Assembly: GCF_030272615.1 (NCBI RefSeq)
Contig: NC_081415.1
Coordinates: forward strand, 194,798,195-194,862,194
Length of the DNA: 64,000 nucleotides
Source: Cryptomeria japonica
Taxonomy: Eukaryota > Streptophyta > Pinopsida > Cupressales > Cupressaceae
Direction: 5' to 3'
Shown: positions 1 through 12,107 of the stretch, piece by piece
Layout of the letters: every line of letters starts with the position of its first letter
Position numbering within the stretch: the first letter of the stretch is position 1
Notes under the pieces: generated by a model
Databases searched by the model: none
What the model was told of the DNA's origin: nothing
Seen by the model: the letters and a program-made list of their open reading frames with translations, nothing else
Position numbers and translations under genes: made by a program

Positions 1-3000
1 GGTCATGTGACCATCCTTGAGGAACCTCAGGAACTTGTGCTTCTCAACGTTCATAGTAGAGGCAACCTACATGACAATTTTGAAGAATGTGAGTCTTCGA
101 AAGGACTTAGTAAGGGCCCTGGCTTGTCCTTCAAACCTATCAACATTCCTAATTTTCCAAATATACCAAAGAATATCGACAGATAAATTAAACCAAAATA
201 TATTAGCATCCTTTTTCAATCCTTTAATGTGTCCAAACATAATTTCCATAATATTCACAAGATCAGGGATAGAAAAGCCAAACATTAACCAAATTTCCTT
301 AGCAATCGAGCAATCAAACAAAATATGTCTGCCAGTCTCAGGAAGTTTACAAATAGAGCATAAATAATTATTATCATAATTCCTAAGGAGAGGAAGTCTA
401 TTAAGTATCAGAAGCCATTTAAAGCACTTGATTTTTGGCTCGATCGGACTTTTCCATAGCATGCTGAAGGTCTTTTTCCACTGCATAATAGGTAGATTAG
501 AATACCATAAAATGTTAACATGATTAATGATGGAAGCCTCATAAGTTAAGACAGAGTAAATGTTACGAGTCTTGATTTTAGCCAAAAGAGTACCATCGGC
601 CCATTTAAAAGACATAAATCTATGAGAATCAGCATCACAGTATTTAGGAAGACCGAAATCAATACAAGCCTTCTTAATCATGTTGTAGGTTCTTTTTTGA
701 GTGGGGGGGAGGTTAAATTTTGAGCTGAGATCTTCCCACGTAATAAGAGTACCATGTTCCAAAACATCAATAAGATATTTGATCCCTTTGCTGGCCTAGG
801 ATCTAGCCGAGCATCCCTGGGTAAGGGCTAAGGGTTTGCCAGCATGGAAGAGGTTCCACCATAAGGATCTCTCGCCATGAATCTGGTCACCATTGTTGAC
901 ACTAGTGTTGACCAAAAACCCCCTAACATGTTCCCAGGCTTTCCAAATAGACTTGGACACACAAGTGCCCTAGACAGAAATGGGAAAACCACCGGCCACA
1001 AGGTCAGTGAGAGGTAAACCCTTCCAAGACTTAGCATTCTTAAGGACAAACCTCTCAATATTGTCTCTGATTAAAACCTTCCAAGGTTCCTGACCTTCAA
1101 GAGAATGGAAGGTACATTTAGCCACAAGGGGAATACCTTGGTACCTAAGATCTTTTAATCCAAGGCCACCAAGAGATTTCTCAATATGGCACCACTTCCA
1201 GTTAACAACATGTAATTTATTATTACCTTTGCCATCAGACCAAAGGAACCATCTAACAACCTTTTGAATTTCAAGGATCTGATAGTTGCTAAACATCCAA
1301 GCAGAGGAGTAGTAGATATTATAGGAGGAGAGGATTTTTGGGCACACTTGAACCCTGCCAGCCAGGGAGAGGAATCTATTGTTCCATTTACTAAGTTTCT
1401 TATCAAATTTCTCCTTAACCCAGAGCCACATATCTTTGAGGGAAGGGGCCATTGAGAAGGGAACTCCAAGGTATCTAAAATTTTTGTTAGGACCGCTCCA
1501 TTGGTAGCCAAGGTGTCCAAACTAGTTAGGGGGGTGATCCATCCAGCTAAGGAAGGTAGACTTGGTTTGGGAGATCCGAGCTCCAGAAATTGACCCAAAG
1601 CATTGGATTTTAAGGCTAAGGTTATCCATGTTTTGCTTGGTGATTTCAAGAAAAAGAGCTATTTCATCGGCAAACTGAATATTCATCAATTAATTATCAT
1701 CAGGGAGCCTAATCCCATTAACCTTTGGGGAGAGGGAGTTATACCTAAGGAGGTAGAATAAAGCGCTAGAGGCAATAACAAAGAGAGCAGGGGCTGAGGG
1801 GTAGCCCTGTCTAATGGATCAGGAGAGCATAATGGAAGAGGAGAGGGAGCCATTAACATCAATCTGAGCAGAGGCATCTTGAAGGAGGACTTTGACATAA
1901 GTACAAAATTCACTAGGAAAGCCAAAGGGTTCAAGCATCTTAATAATAAAGTCCCATTCCACCCTATCATAGGCTTTCTCAAAGTCAAGGAGAAACATAG
2001 TGGTGTCTTGACCAGAAACTTTAGACCATTCCATGGCTTCCTAACTTGTGATGAGATTTTTCCAGAATATACCTACCTTTAATGAAGTCGGTTTGGGTAG
2101 GGCAGATGAACTTAGGTAGGATCTTTTCCAGTCGGATGGCCAACATTTTAGCCAGTAGGACACATTGAGAAGGGTAATGGGTCTCTAGTTCTTAACGAGG
2201 GCCTTGTCACCATCCTTGGGTATGAGTTTAATAATGCCCTTATTGATAACATTGCCAAGGGAACCCTTACCCAAAGCCTCATTCTATATATCAAGAACAT
2301 CAGAGAAAATCCAGTTAAGGTTGGCTTTGTAGAACTCAACAGGGAGCCCATCAGGTCCCAGAGCTCTGTCATTGTGGAGGGAGTCGATGGCTTTCTGAAT
2401 TTCATCATTTGTGAAATTTTTTTTAAGGAGACAAGATTCCCCCTCAGAGATCCTATAGGGAATGATGGATTTGCATTTAATTCTGAGGGCCTTGGCAGCC
2501 TCAGAGTCTTCAGAGGTGAAAATGTTTTGGTAGAAGAGGGCAAAGGCTTCTTTAATGTTTTCTAAATCAACAATTTCTTGATTATCAACAATAAGTCTAT
2601 CAATCTTTTCTCAGATTTGCTTATGTTTAAGCAGATTAAAGAAAAAATTGGAGCCTTTATCGCCAAATTGGATCCAATGGCTACGGCTCTAATCATGGCC
2701 CCCTTGATCTTAACTTGTTGATGTAATCTAAGGGCATCCCTAGTTTTTACCACTTGGTTGGCAAGGTCAGGGCAGGAAGGAGTCAACTGAATTTCATTTT
2801 CAAGGTGGAGCAGATTAAGATTAAGAGTATTTTCCACAAATCTGGAGTCTTTGGCCCTTTTTTGACCAATAGTTTGCAAGAGTTTTTGCCAGGAAACAAC
2901 ATTATAATTACACCTATCAATATGCAAAGCTAAGTTTTTATTATCCTTATTTAGGAGTCTGATGAGGTTAATGGCAGCAAGAACATCAAGATCTTTTAGT

Positions 3001-3805
3001 AAATTAGTGTTAAGAATGAACTTATTAGGCCCCACCACATTAGCAGGTAATGAGTTAGCAAGTTTGATGTGAGCAGTAATAGGGTGGTGATCCAAGAGAG
3101 TAAAAGGCCAGACAGCAATAGAATTGCCATGGTTACTAGGGATAAATGAAAAAACATCTTTATTGGCATAAAAATGGTCAAGTCTGCAATAAATTATATT
3201 ACAACCATTTTGGAAATTGCACCAAGTGTTCTAGAGACCCCTTGTATCGGCCTTATTACCAAGAAGAGGATCAAACAGGTTTTTTTTAAATTTCGTTCTG
3301 TCCCAATGGGATTTTTCAGAGCCTTTCCATTCAAAAGAATTACCCCCATTTTATCATCACAATTCTCAATCATATTAAAGTCTCCTCCAAGGATCCAAGG
3401 AATATCAGGTAAGGATGTAATCTAATCCCAAAGGGCACTTCTTTCCTTATAGTCATTGGATGCATAGATAGAGCACACCCCAATGAAGGTGTTGTCAACA
3501 TTGATAGAGGCACAAACAACCCTATTACAGGGGGAGCAACCCTTGTCAGTAATATGGTTTGACCATCTGGGATTAATGAGCAGTCCAACACCACCTTTAC
3601 CCCTGAGGTGATTGGAGCAAATTTTAATGGAGTCTTTCCAAATGAAATTAAGGTTAATATCCAAGTTAAAATAAATAGTTTTAAGCTCTTGAAGCATCAG
3701 AAAGTCCAAGTATTTTTGAGAGTCCAAGAAATGTTTAACAATCTTCTTTCTGTCTGGGGCTTCCCACCCTTTAACATTCCATGAGATGTACTTGATGGTA
3801 AACAA
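1..3805 (-). pseudogene. LINE ORF2 remnant: endonuclease, reverse transcriptase, RVT zinc finger
   Basis: ORF2 makes the nick and the cDNA in LINE retrotransposition. The endonuclease begins at 3805 with IKYISWNVKGW and keeps the QE pair, the GDFN motif (3374-3385) and an LDHHPI motif near 3095, the signature of the exonuclease-endonuclease-phosphatase fold. Reverse transcriptase follows: GPDGLPVEFYKANL near 2340, LLDFEKAYDRVEWDF within 1819-2034, an RQGYPSAPALF block near 1800 and the palm motif at 1663-1674. The palm motif reads FADE rather than FADD, so one catalytic Asp is Glu. The zf-RVT domain is at 67-762 (CFKWLLILNRLP, then C-x2-C and H-x4-C). Frameshifts near 3345 and around 3095 and several stops make it nonfunctional. 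Confidence 0.9.
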
Positions 3806-3814
3806 GGGGGGGGA

Positions 3815-4288
3815 TTATGATTGCTTAGCATCATGAAGGCTGCTATCATAGGTAGGGAGACCCTTGCCCTTCTTCTTCTTTTCAGAGGGGGGCTTGTTCT
3901 TTGAGCCCATGGGGCATCCTCTTCTATTGAGTTTGGAACAACCCTCAATTTGATCATCATAGTCTTCACCAGAATCATAATCTTCTTGAGAAACATTTTC
4001 AGAAGGAGGTTCCGCATAGGTAGTAGGCTGGACCGGGGTATCATTCACTACCATCCAAGGCATTTGTGTGGAGAATAGGTTAGAGGGAAAAAATAAAAAA
4101 TTTCTATCAGCCCTAGTATCAGTAGTGATGACCTGAATCACGTCATTAACATCAAGTTCTTTGAAGAATTTCAGAGGCAAAATCACACTAGATTCACTAC
4201 TGATACTAATACAGGGGGTGGGATTGATGAAGCCAAGGTTATCAGAGATGTGATTAGCCCTCGGGGAAGTCACAGAGCCATCACCCAT
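3815..4288 (-). pseudogene. LINE linker region between ORF1 and endonuclease
   Basis: A 157-residue stretch with acidic and lysine-rich segments (NVSQEDYDSGEDYDD, PPSEKKKKGKG) and no recognised fold. It is in the same frame as the ORF1 part ending at 4304 and the endonuclease starting at 3805, separated from each by a single stop. It probably represents the C-terminal tail of ORF1 or the N-terminal extension of ORF2 before decay. The stop upstream of 3805 is TAA. Confidence 0.6.
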
Positions 4289-4303
4289 ATGGAAATCACT
4301 AGT

Positions 4304-5215
4304 TCACCTACCGGGGGTTTCAAAATTATTAATGATACTCTTAACTTTTGAAAAATTAGCATCAACTATGGGTGGGGTGAGATTGACATTATTCTGAGCA
4401 GGGTTAACACTGACATTATCAGACCTAATCTTTTCAATGGCTAATTGTTGTGCATTCTTCCTTCTGTGCTTCTTAGACTTGTTTTTAGCCATTTGAAAAC
4501 TATCTTGATGTTCCACACCCAGTTGTTCTATGTTATCTGCAATAGGGGAGCAGGGGGGAGCCATATTGGTTTGAGAGTTTTTAGGGCACATATCTAATAT
4601 GGGTAAGTCAGGAGTAGTTGCAGGGGTGCTACCCATGACACGTTGGACCATAGGAGAGGATGGAGACATAGGGTTAGAGGGAGGACCAATGTTATCCATA
4701 TGGGTTCTTCGCGAGTTCAAAGTTGAGGATTTCTTATTAAGAATAGGAAACTTTTTACAGACATGGCCATCTTTTTTACAGAGGAAACACACGTTTAACC
4801 CTCCTAAAATTTCCAGAGGGTGGGAGAAAATATCTCCCTCAATATTGAGATTGAGAATATTAGGAAGATCAATCCCAGGTTTAATGAAAATGAGAATTTT
4901 TGGCATCGAGATGGGGCACGAGCCGTGGAGAGTCATCCATACAGATGAATTTACCAATAGGTTCCACAATTTGAGGGATAAATTTCCATAAAAATGGAGG
5001 AATTTTCTTGATAATTACCCACCTAGGGCACAACAGAGCCAAGATTTCTTCAGAAATCGCCTCAGGAGACCAACCTAGGGCACGAAACGAGGTTTTACCA
5101 ACATTCCAATACAATTTCTTAAGAGCCTCTAGCTGCATTTCATGCGTATTAAAATAATAATGAACAATCCTTTTTGAATTTGACTACAGAAGGAGATTCG
5201 AAACAAGTCTTCACA
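4304..5215 (-). pseudogene. LINE ORF1 remnant (nucleic-acid-binding protein with zinc knuckle)
   Basis: LINE ORF1 proteins bind the element RNA and form the ribonucleoprotein used in target-primed reverse transcription. The remnant lies in two frames: 5138 to about 4881 (FRALGWSPEA...PPFLWKFIPQI) and 4969 to 4304 (IKPGIDLPNILNLNIEGD, then a zinc knuckle, then a polar Pro/Ser-rich tail). A frameshift joins them near 4930. Readable residues such as ESPSVVKFKKD continue upstream to about 5215. The knuckle reads CFLCKKDGHVCKKF: the first Cys pair and His fit C-x2-C-x4-H-x4-C, but the last Cys is Phe. Assignment as ORF1 rests on position before the endonuclease and on the knuckle. Confidence 0.8.
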
Positions 5216-5263
5216 AGTCTTATTTTCAGTTATCTACCAGTAAATTTAAATGTTGTTGAATGT

Positions 5264-6129
5264 TTTTTATTAGGATAAATAAGTTTTGAAGGGGCTCCAA
5301 AACCCTTACAATCATAAAATCACCATTGAAAAATGGTCTAGACTTCCTGGCAGCAAACCACAGGTTTTAGAAAGAACCTGAAACCTTTTGGACTTACGAG
5401 CATCCAAAAACTAAAACCCATAGGCTACAAAAACATAAGCAATCAAATAAAGCAGCCACAACTAACCAAACACCAACCAAGAATTAAACATAATACATTA
5501 CAAAATAGGTTGGCACAAGAGGAGCTAAGTTAACAAACTATAGACCTCAGAAGACAAAGAGAAAGGGTTTTCCAAGTACCCTTAGCCAAAAAGAAGGGTT
5601 TTTCTAGGCTTCCATAACCTAAACCAACATCTCCGAGATGCAATGAACCACCATGCCCAAACTTATCCAAAAAATACACTGACCGTAATGGGCCCTTGAA
5701 AACTACTAGCATCCAGCAAGGCCCCCAAAAAAAATAAAAAGCATAGGATTTTTTCAAGCTCCCTCAACCTTGAGAGTGGGTTTTACAAGGCTCCCACAAC
5801 CTACTATGGCCCAGACAATGACAACTCTTCTTGAAAACATAGTCTGGGAAATAGGGTTTTGAAAAGGCTCCTAAAACCTTCTATAGAAGAAAAAAATAGG
5901 GTTTTTAATAGGCTCCCTCAACCATCAAAACGAGTTGGGAAACAATGATTTGGCACAACACCTAGAACCTCTAGCAAAGAGCACCATGAGGGTTTTAATA
6001 GGCTCCCTCAACTACTAGCATAAACCTCAGTAGCTAAAATGCTCCCTCATTCCTATTCTCCACCTCAATAGGAGAGAGGGTCACCTCAATAGGAATAGAG
6101 GCAAAGAAAACCAACTACCCGGACCATCC
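5264..6129 (-). repeat. Repeat R1, minus-strand copy, 3' half
   Basis: T/G-rich on the minus strand, with the recurring motif GGGAGCCT...AAAACCC about every 60-120 bases. It ends in the string TTTATCCTAATAAAAAACAT. The plus-strand copy at 18107-19185 has the same order of motifs and the same end, so position 5264 is a true element terminus, probably a 3' end with a built-in A-rich signal. No coding frame is convincing; the short open frames are low-complexity. The Copia element at 6130-13354 interrupts the copy, and it resumes at 13355. It could be the 3' part of a non-autonomous retroposon. Class is inference. Confidence 0.7.
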
Positions 6130-7537
6130 TATTGATAATATAACTGAAGGAAAAGTGAGAGGGGGAGTGAATCAGTTTTCATCGGATCTACAAACTTAAC
6201 CACAAATACAGATCTGATAAACTGCAATAATAACAGAGATAGGCAAATTGAAAGTACAACACACAACACCAAGATTTTGACGTGGAAAACCCAGTTAAGG
6301 GAAAAACCACGATGGGAACCTACCCACAATTAGATGATACTCTATAGTAGTATGTGAAAATATTACAATGGGGAATGCACATGCATTCAGGCACACTACC
6401 TTATAACAAGATTTGGACTACAATGTGGAAGAAATGAACTGAAAGAATAGCTTCTCCAAATGCCTAATTACAGTTCCGATTAAGCACAAATGTCTTATTT
6501 GCAACACCAATCTTTGCTTAATTACAATTGTTGAAGGATGAATCCATGTTCACACATAAACCTCTCTCTGATAATGTAGACACAACCTCTATATATAAAT
6601 TACACGAATATGAAACTTATATATACAAATCATTAACCTTGACAACAAGGGCGACTAAACCCTCAACTCATCATTACAAAATTATATCAAACACTACAAA
6701 GATCGACCACTGGACCAATATAATGATATACATGACATAACATGGACCTAATTGAAACTCCCAAATGCTCAACTCTACCAGAAATCATGCCAAGATCAAC
6801 CACATAACACAAAGAACATTACCATTTCATGAAAACAACCAATAACTCACACAACGATCAATGCAGATCATCAAAACAAATAGGACATGCTTAGGAAATA
6901 CCAGCATGCATGTTAGAATCATTAGTAACATCTACACCAACACCACTTATCAAATCTTCATCGATCAACATTTGAGACTCAGGAACACTCAAACAACAAC
7001 AATTGTCACAAAGAAAAGATAACTTGCAGAGCACAAATTCACAAACCATTTGAAATAAGGATACACAAAACCATCCCAAACCATATCCCAAAAATTTCGA
7101 TCAAAATGTGATCACACCGAAATATACCAGAGAAAATACTAAACTTTTCAAAGCACCAACACATCAAAACAAAATTTCCAAATGAGACCATAAAATCTTC
7201 CCAATCAAACACCACTTATCAAATCTTCATCGATCAACATTTGAGACTTAGGAACACTCAAACAACAACAATTGTCACAAAGAAAAGATAACTTGCAGAG
7301 CACAAATTCACAAACCATTTGAAATAAGGATACACAAAACCATCCCAAACCATATCCCAAAAATTTAGATCAAAATGTGATCACACCGAAATATACCAGA
7401 GAAAATACTAAACTTTTCAAAGCACCAACACATCAAAACAAAATTTCCAAATGAGACCATAAAATCACCAAAGCAATTCACAAGAATATCTTGACATCAA
7501 TGACAATAACATATCTTAGTAGTAGAAATGCCCAACA
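6130..7537 (-). repeat. 3' LTR of Copia-1 (left side)
   Basis: Matches the right LTR from the block GAATCAGTTTTCA at the left end to ATGCCCAACA at the right end. The outermost TG at 6130 has become TA. It carries an internal direct duplication (6941-7209 and 7210-7464) absent from the other LTR, and lacks a segment near 12383-12450 present there. Confidence 0.9.
6941..7464. repeat. Direct tandem duplication of about 269 bp inside the Copia-1 3' LTR
   Basis: The two units start CACCACTTATCAAATCTTCA at 6941 and 7210 and differ at only a few positions. The partner LTR has a single copy, so the duplication arose after insertion. Confidence 0.9.
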
Positions 7538-7553
7538 ATCTCCCCCTTTGGCA
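7538..7553 (-). other. Polypurine tract of Copia-1
   Basis: On the minus strand CAAAGGGGGAGAT lies directly before the 3' LTR start TGTTGGGCATT. This is the expected plus-strand primer position. Confidence 0.85.
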
Positions 7554-7856
7554 TTGATAGAAACATATGAATGTGAAAAACAATCAATGCAAAGAAAGAA
7601 GAAATCTCTAGCAAAACCCCCCTAAGATTAGGACAGATAAAGTAGTTTTTCACATGATCCCTCTCCCCCTTTGACAACAATGCCAAAGATCTTCAAAACA
7701 GAAAACCAAACTCTCTCTGTTCAAAATAGAAACATGAATCTTAGGAATCTCTCCCCTAAAACAAAAACTACTCCACCAGAGGAGCAACACCAACTCATCA
7801 ATTTAGATACAAAGATAAGGCTTTAAGGTCTACCGGATTGGTTGAACTCAATGCAT

Positions 7857-10800
7857 CTAGATCTCATTAGGAGGGGTATATACACCTAACTTGTCTCTCA
7901 AATAAACAAATGTCTCTATAGATAAAGGCTTAGTAAAACTATCAGTAATTTGTTCCTTTGTATATACATATTCCAACTTAACTTTCTCTTCATTGACTTG
8001 TTCTCTCAAGTAATGATATTTGATCGACACATGTTTAGTCTTTGAATGTTGCACCAAATTCTTTGACATGTTAATAGAACTTGAATTATCATAGTATATG
8101 ATAGTAGGGTCATCATAGATAACTCTGATATCTTTCAACATTTGTTTCATCTAAACTACCTAAGTGCAATTACTAGAAGCAGCAATGTACTCAGCTTCAA
8201 GAGCAGATAAGGATATTGAATCTTGTTTCTTACTATCTCATGAAACCAATTTCTTACCAAAAAAGAATGCACCACTAGTAGTGCTCTTATGGTCATCTAC
8301 ATCACTAGCCTAGTTAACATCAGTGTAAGAAAATAACATGAAATCATCATTCCTTAGATACCACAAACCATAATCCATAGTTTCCTTCAAGTATCTGAAT
8401 ATGCTCTTCACAATAGTGACATGACTATCTTTCGAATCAACTTGATATATATCATCCATGCACACAATGTGCATAATGTCCATCCTAGTCTAAGTAAGAT
8501 ATAGTTGTCCACCAACCATAGATCTTTTCAAGCTCTGATTGGCTTTCAGAGATTCATCATACTTAGACAATTTACAACCAGTCACCATAGGAGTTCCAAC
8601 CAGTTTGGAGTTATCCAACCCAAACTTATTCAACAATTCCTTCACATATTTATTTTGAGATATAAATATATTTTTTTCAGTCTGTGAAATATACAAACCT
8701 AATTAAATTTTCATCTCTCCAATCATAGACATCTCAAATTATTTCTGCATATCACCATCAAACTTCATACTCAAGTCATCATCTCCACCAAAGATAATAT
8801 CATCAACAAAGACTTCAACAATCAATATGTTATCATTCTCAAACTTAAAGTACATATTACTAGAAGCAACACCTTTATTAAATCCCAATTTCAATAATTT
8901 TTTATCTAATATAGCATACCAAGCTCTAGGGGCTTGCTTTAATTCATAAAGTGTTTTCTTTAGTTTACATACCATGTCTCCATCATTTGATAATGAAAAT
9001 CCATCAGGTTTCTTAATTTAAACTTCTTCCTCAAGATCACCATTCAAAAAGGCAGTTTTGACATCCATTTGATACACCTTAAAATATTTATAAAAAGCAT
9101 ATGCAAGCAATAGTCTAATAGCTTCAAGTCTAGCCATCAGAGCCAAATTATCCTTAAAATCAATTGCTTATTTATGTGAATATCCTTTTCAAACCAGTCT
9201 AACTTTGTTTCTAACAACTTCACAAGCTTCATTCAATTTATTCCTAAATACCCATTTAATGCCAGTTACACTTTTATCTTTAGGTCTATGCACAAGCTCC
9301 CATGTATTGTTCTTTTCAATCTAATATAATTCTTCTTCCATAGCTCTCATCCAATTTTCATCTTTACAAGCTTCAATAACATCCTTAGGTTCAACTTTAG
9401 AGATCAAACATACTTCTTCAGTATCTAATCTTCTTCTAGTCATCACTCCTTTATTTTTATTACCAATAATTTATTTTCCTGAATGATTCAATCTTACATA
9501 CCTCAAAGTCTTCTGATTGTTCTAATTCTCAAGTTCCGGCACTTCTTCACCAACAACAACATCATCCGGGTTAACTATCTCTACCAGATCAATTTTCTTC
9601 AGTTATTTAGTCTGAATAGGAGCTAGAACAACATGTTGTCCATCATCATATCTGCATGCTCTGATCTCTTTTCCAAGGTTCTCATCCACCTTCATATTTG
9701 CACTTTCGACTATCTTTTTTAGTCTCTTATTGTAGCACCAATAGAATTTTCTCTTTGTTGAATATCCCAAGAAAATTCCTTCATCACTTCTAGCATCAAA
9801 CTTTCATATATCTTCATCTCTCTTTATATAACATTTGCTACTAAATACTCAGAAATATCTCACAGTATGAACATGACCAAACCATAGCTCATAAGGGGTC
9901 TTACCGATAGCACCTTTAATATGAACTCTATTGAATGTATAAACAACAATGCTAATAACTTCTCTCCAATATATCTTCCAAGCATTCCCTTCAATCAGCA
10001 TAGTCCTTGCAACATCCAAGACAGTTTTGTTCTTCCTTTTAACAACTCCATTCTACTAAGGGGTTCTAGGAGCAGATAATTGTCTTCTAGTCCCATGCTT
10101 CTCACATAATGAATTAAACTCACTAGAACAAAATTCTCCACCTCTGTCAGATCTCAAACATTTCACCTTCAATACAGACTCAGTATCAACCTTTTCTTTG
10201 AATATATTGAATTTGTACAATGCTTCATATTTCTACTTCAAAAAGACAACCCACATTATCCTGGAATAATCATCAATTAGCAACATAAAATATCTATCTC
10301 CCTGCACACCTTTAACATATGTAGGTCCACATAGGTTAGTATGCAGAAGATATAGCAATCCATCAGATGTATATTGCTTGCTCTTGAAAGAAATTATCGT
10401 TCGCTTATCCAACTGACATTCTTTACATATAGGATTAGCAGGCTTAACAATCTTAGGAAGATCTCTAACAACTTGAATAGAACTTATCTTAATCATTCAA
10501 TCAAATTTAACATGACACATTATCCTATTCCAAAACCAACTTTCATCAATATGAGCAATCAAATGACTTTTCTCACCAACATTAAAATGAAAAATGTTAC
10601 CTTCAGTCTTAGTTCTAGATGCAATATATATACCAGAGGCATTTAGGATCCTGTATTTTCCATTTTGAATTGCAAATCATAACCTTTATCAATTATTTTT
10701 CCAATACTCAAAAGATTATGCTTCAAACCTTCAACATACAAGACATCATCAATGTTATGCTTACCATCAAAAGAAATAAAACCTCTACCATGGATCACAT

Positions 10801-10990
10801 AAGATTTGTCATCTCCAAATCTTACTATTACACTATCATATCTTTCCATACTCACAAATTTTATTTTATCAATAGTCATATGATGTGAACAACTATTGTC
10901 AATCACCCATTCATCGTTTTCTTCAACTTTAGCAACTAAAGATTTCTCCTCAACAATGCAACTAGTGGAATCAATAGGTATAGGTCCATC
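7857..10990 (-). pseudogene. Copia-1 pol remnant (protease, integrase, RT, RNase H)
   Basis: Pol makes and inserts the element cDNA. From right to left: protease WVIDNSCSHHMT near 10885-10910, where the catalytic D-S-G is D-N-S; GAG-pre-integrase and integrase start (CKECQLDKR, then HTNLCGPT and LIDDYSRIMW at 10233-10496), where the first catalytic Asp is Asn at 10335-10337; reverse transcriptase (LKQAPRAWY and FVDDIIFGG at 8739-8975); RNase H and C-terminal part (YYDNSSSINMSKN, KHVSIKYHYLREQV, TKPLSIETF at 7857-8150). Many stops and frame changes separate the pieces. The copy cannot encode an active enzyme set. Confidence 0.9.
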
Positions 10991-12051
10991 TTCTTTAATG
11001 GCAAGAAATACAACTTCATCTCGTTCTAATTATTCATCAGTAACACCTTCGTCAGTAGCATAATAGAAGTTATTTTGATTCCTATACTTTCAGTTAGATT
11101 TGTAAGGCTTATCATGCTTCCCATGCTTCTCATATCTATCATTCCTATCATACTTATCAAACTTATCACGCATCTCATATTTAGCCACTTTCTCTAGGCA
11201 TCTAGAAGAAAAATGTCCTATCTTATTGCAAGATAAACATTTTAGAAGAAATTTTCCATCATACTTACCAGCTCCTTTAGGCAATCTCCAAGCAATCAAT
11301 GCTTCAAGCTCATCTAGCTCTTTTTCGTGCTCTGCCATGTCTCTTCTCTCTCTTTCATATGTGAATATTTTTCACTCATCAGGATCATACTTCTACTTTC
11401 CGGATATAGATGTTGATGCTCTAAATACTGTCTTTGACTTTCCATGTGATTCTCCAAAATTGCTTAGCTCAAAAGTAATTATCTTCCCGACCAACATATA
11501 TCTTGTAACTGTAGTCACACTATGGATCTCATCAATAGTAGCTAACTTGTGTTTGTAAGCAGGAGGAAAAGATCTCAACACCTCAACAACAATTTCATCT
11601 TCTTCAAGGGTTCCACTAGCACATTTAATACCTAGGACAAGATCATTCACATTAGCCATGCAAGTGTTTATGTTCTCATCTTCTCTCATCTTCAACATCT
11701 CATATCTCCCTTTAAAACTCTACAACTTAGCAACTTTGACTTGTTAATCTCCTTCATACATGGTCTGAAGCTTCTCTGAGATCTCATATGAGGTTTCAAG
11801 TCCCATTACATTTGTCATATATGAGTCAGTTAGGGCACTAAACAGTGCTCCCTTCACTCTAATATTATTTGCATCTTCCTTGATCTCATCAAGGGTAACC
11901 GATCAATTCTGAGGAAAAAAAAAGAATTCACACTAATCTTCCTATAATCTTCTCTAGGTCATCTCAAATGCACCTCCATCCAATTCTTCCATATAGCATA
12001 GTTATTTCCAACAAACCTTGAACTCTCCTTCTTAAACATAACACTTGCCAT
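10991..12051 (-). pseudogene. Copia-1 gag remnant
   Basis: Begins at an ATG at 12051 (MASVMFKKESSRFVGNNYA), 43 bases inside the primer-binding site, a normal Copia spacing. The central UBN2-type gag block (INTCMANVNDLVLGIK, EIVVEVLRSFPPAYKHK) is at 11393-11698. An intact zinc knuckle CLSCNKIGHFSSRC (C-x2-C-x4-H-x4-C) lies at about 11200-11240, followed by a charged Asp/Lys/Tyr-rich run. Several in-frame stops (for example after WMEVHLR) make it a pseudogene. Confidence 0.87.
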
Positions 12052-12093
12052 CCTGAATCTCCACAAGTGGTTAAGCTTCTTCACTAGGATCTA

Positions 12094-12105
12094 GCTCTGA
12101 TACCA
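12094..12105 (-). other. Primer-binding site of Copia-1 (initiator tRNA-Met)
   Basis: On the minus strand TGGTATCAGAGC follows the LTR end ...CCAACA after two bases. This is the standard Copia PBS complementary to the 3' end of initiator tRNA-Met, and it fixes the element orientation. Confidence 0.95.
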
Positions 12106-12107
12106 AT

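Larger units (their letters stand above)
1..5263 (-). mobile_element. Degenerate LINE (L1-like non-LTR retrotransposon), 3' end outside the window
   Basis: Read on the minus strand, the interval holds in order an ORF1 with an RNA-binding style N-terminal part and a zinc knuckle, an endonuclease, a reverse transcriptase and an RVT-type zinc finger, which is the order of plant L1-like LINEs. No LTR, PBS or polypurine tract is present. The frame is broken by several frameshifts and stops, so the copy is dead. Coding similarity continues through base 1, so the 3' UTR lies outside the window. The 5' limit is set at 5263 because the repeat R1 ends cleanly at 5264. Whether LINE 5' UTR is lost there by truncation or R1 is part of the LINE cannot be proved here. 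Confidence 0.9.
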
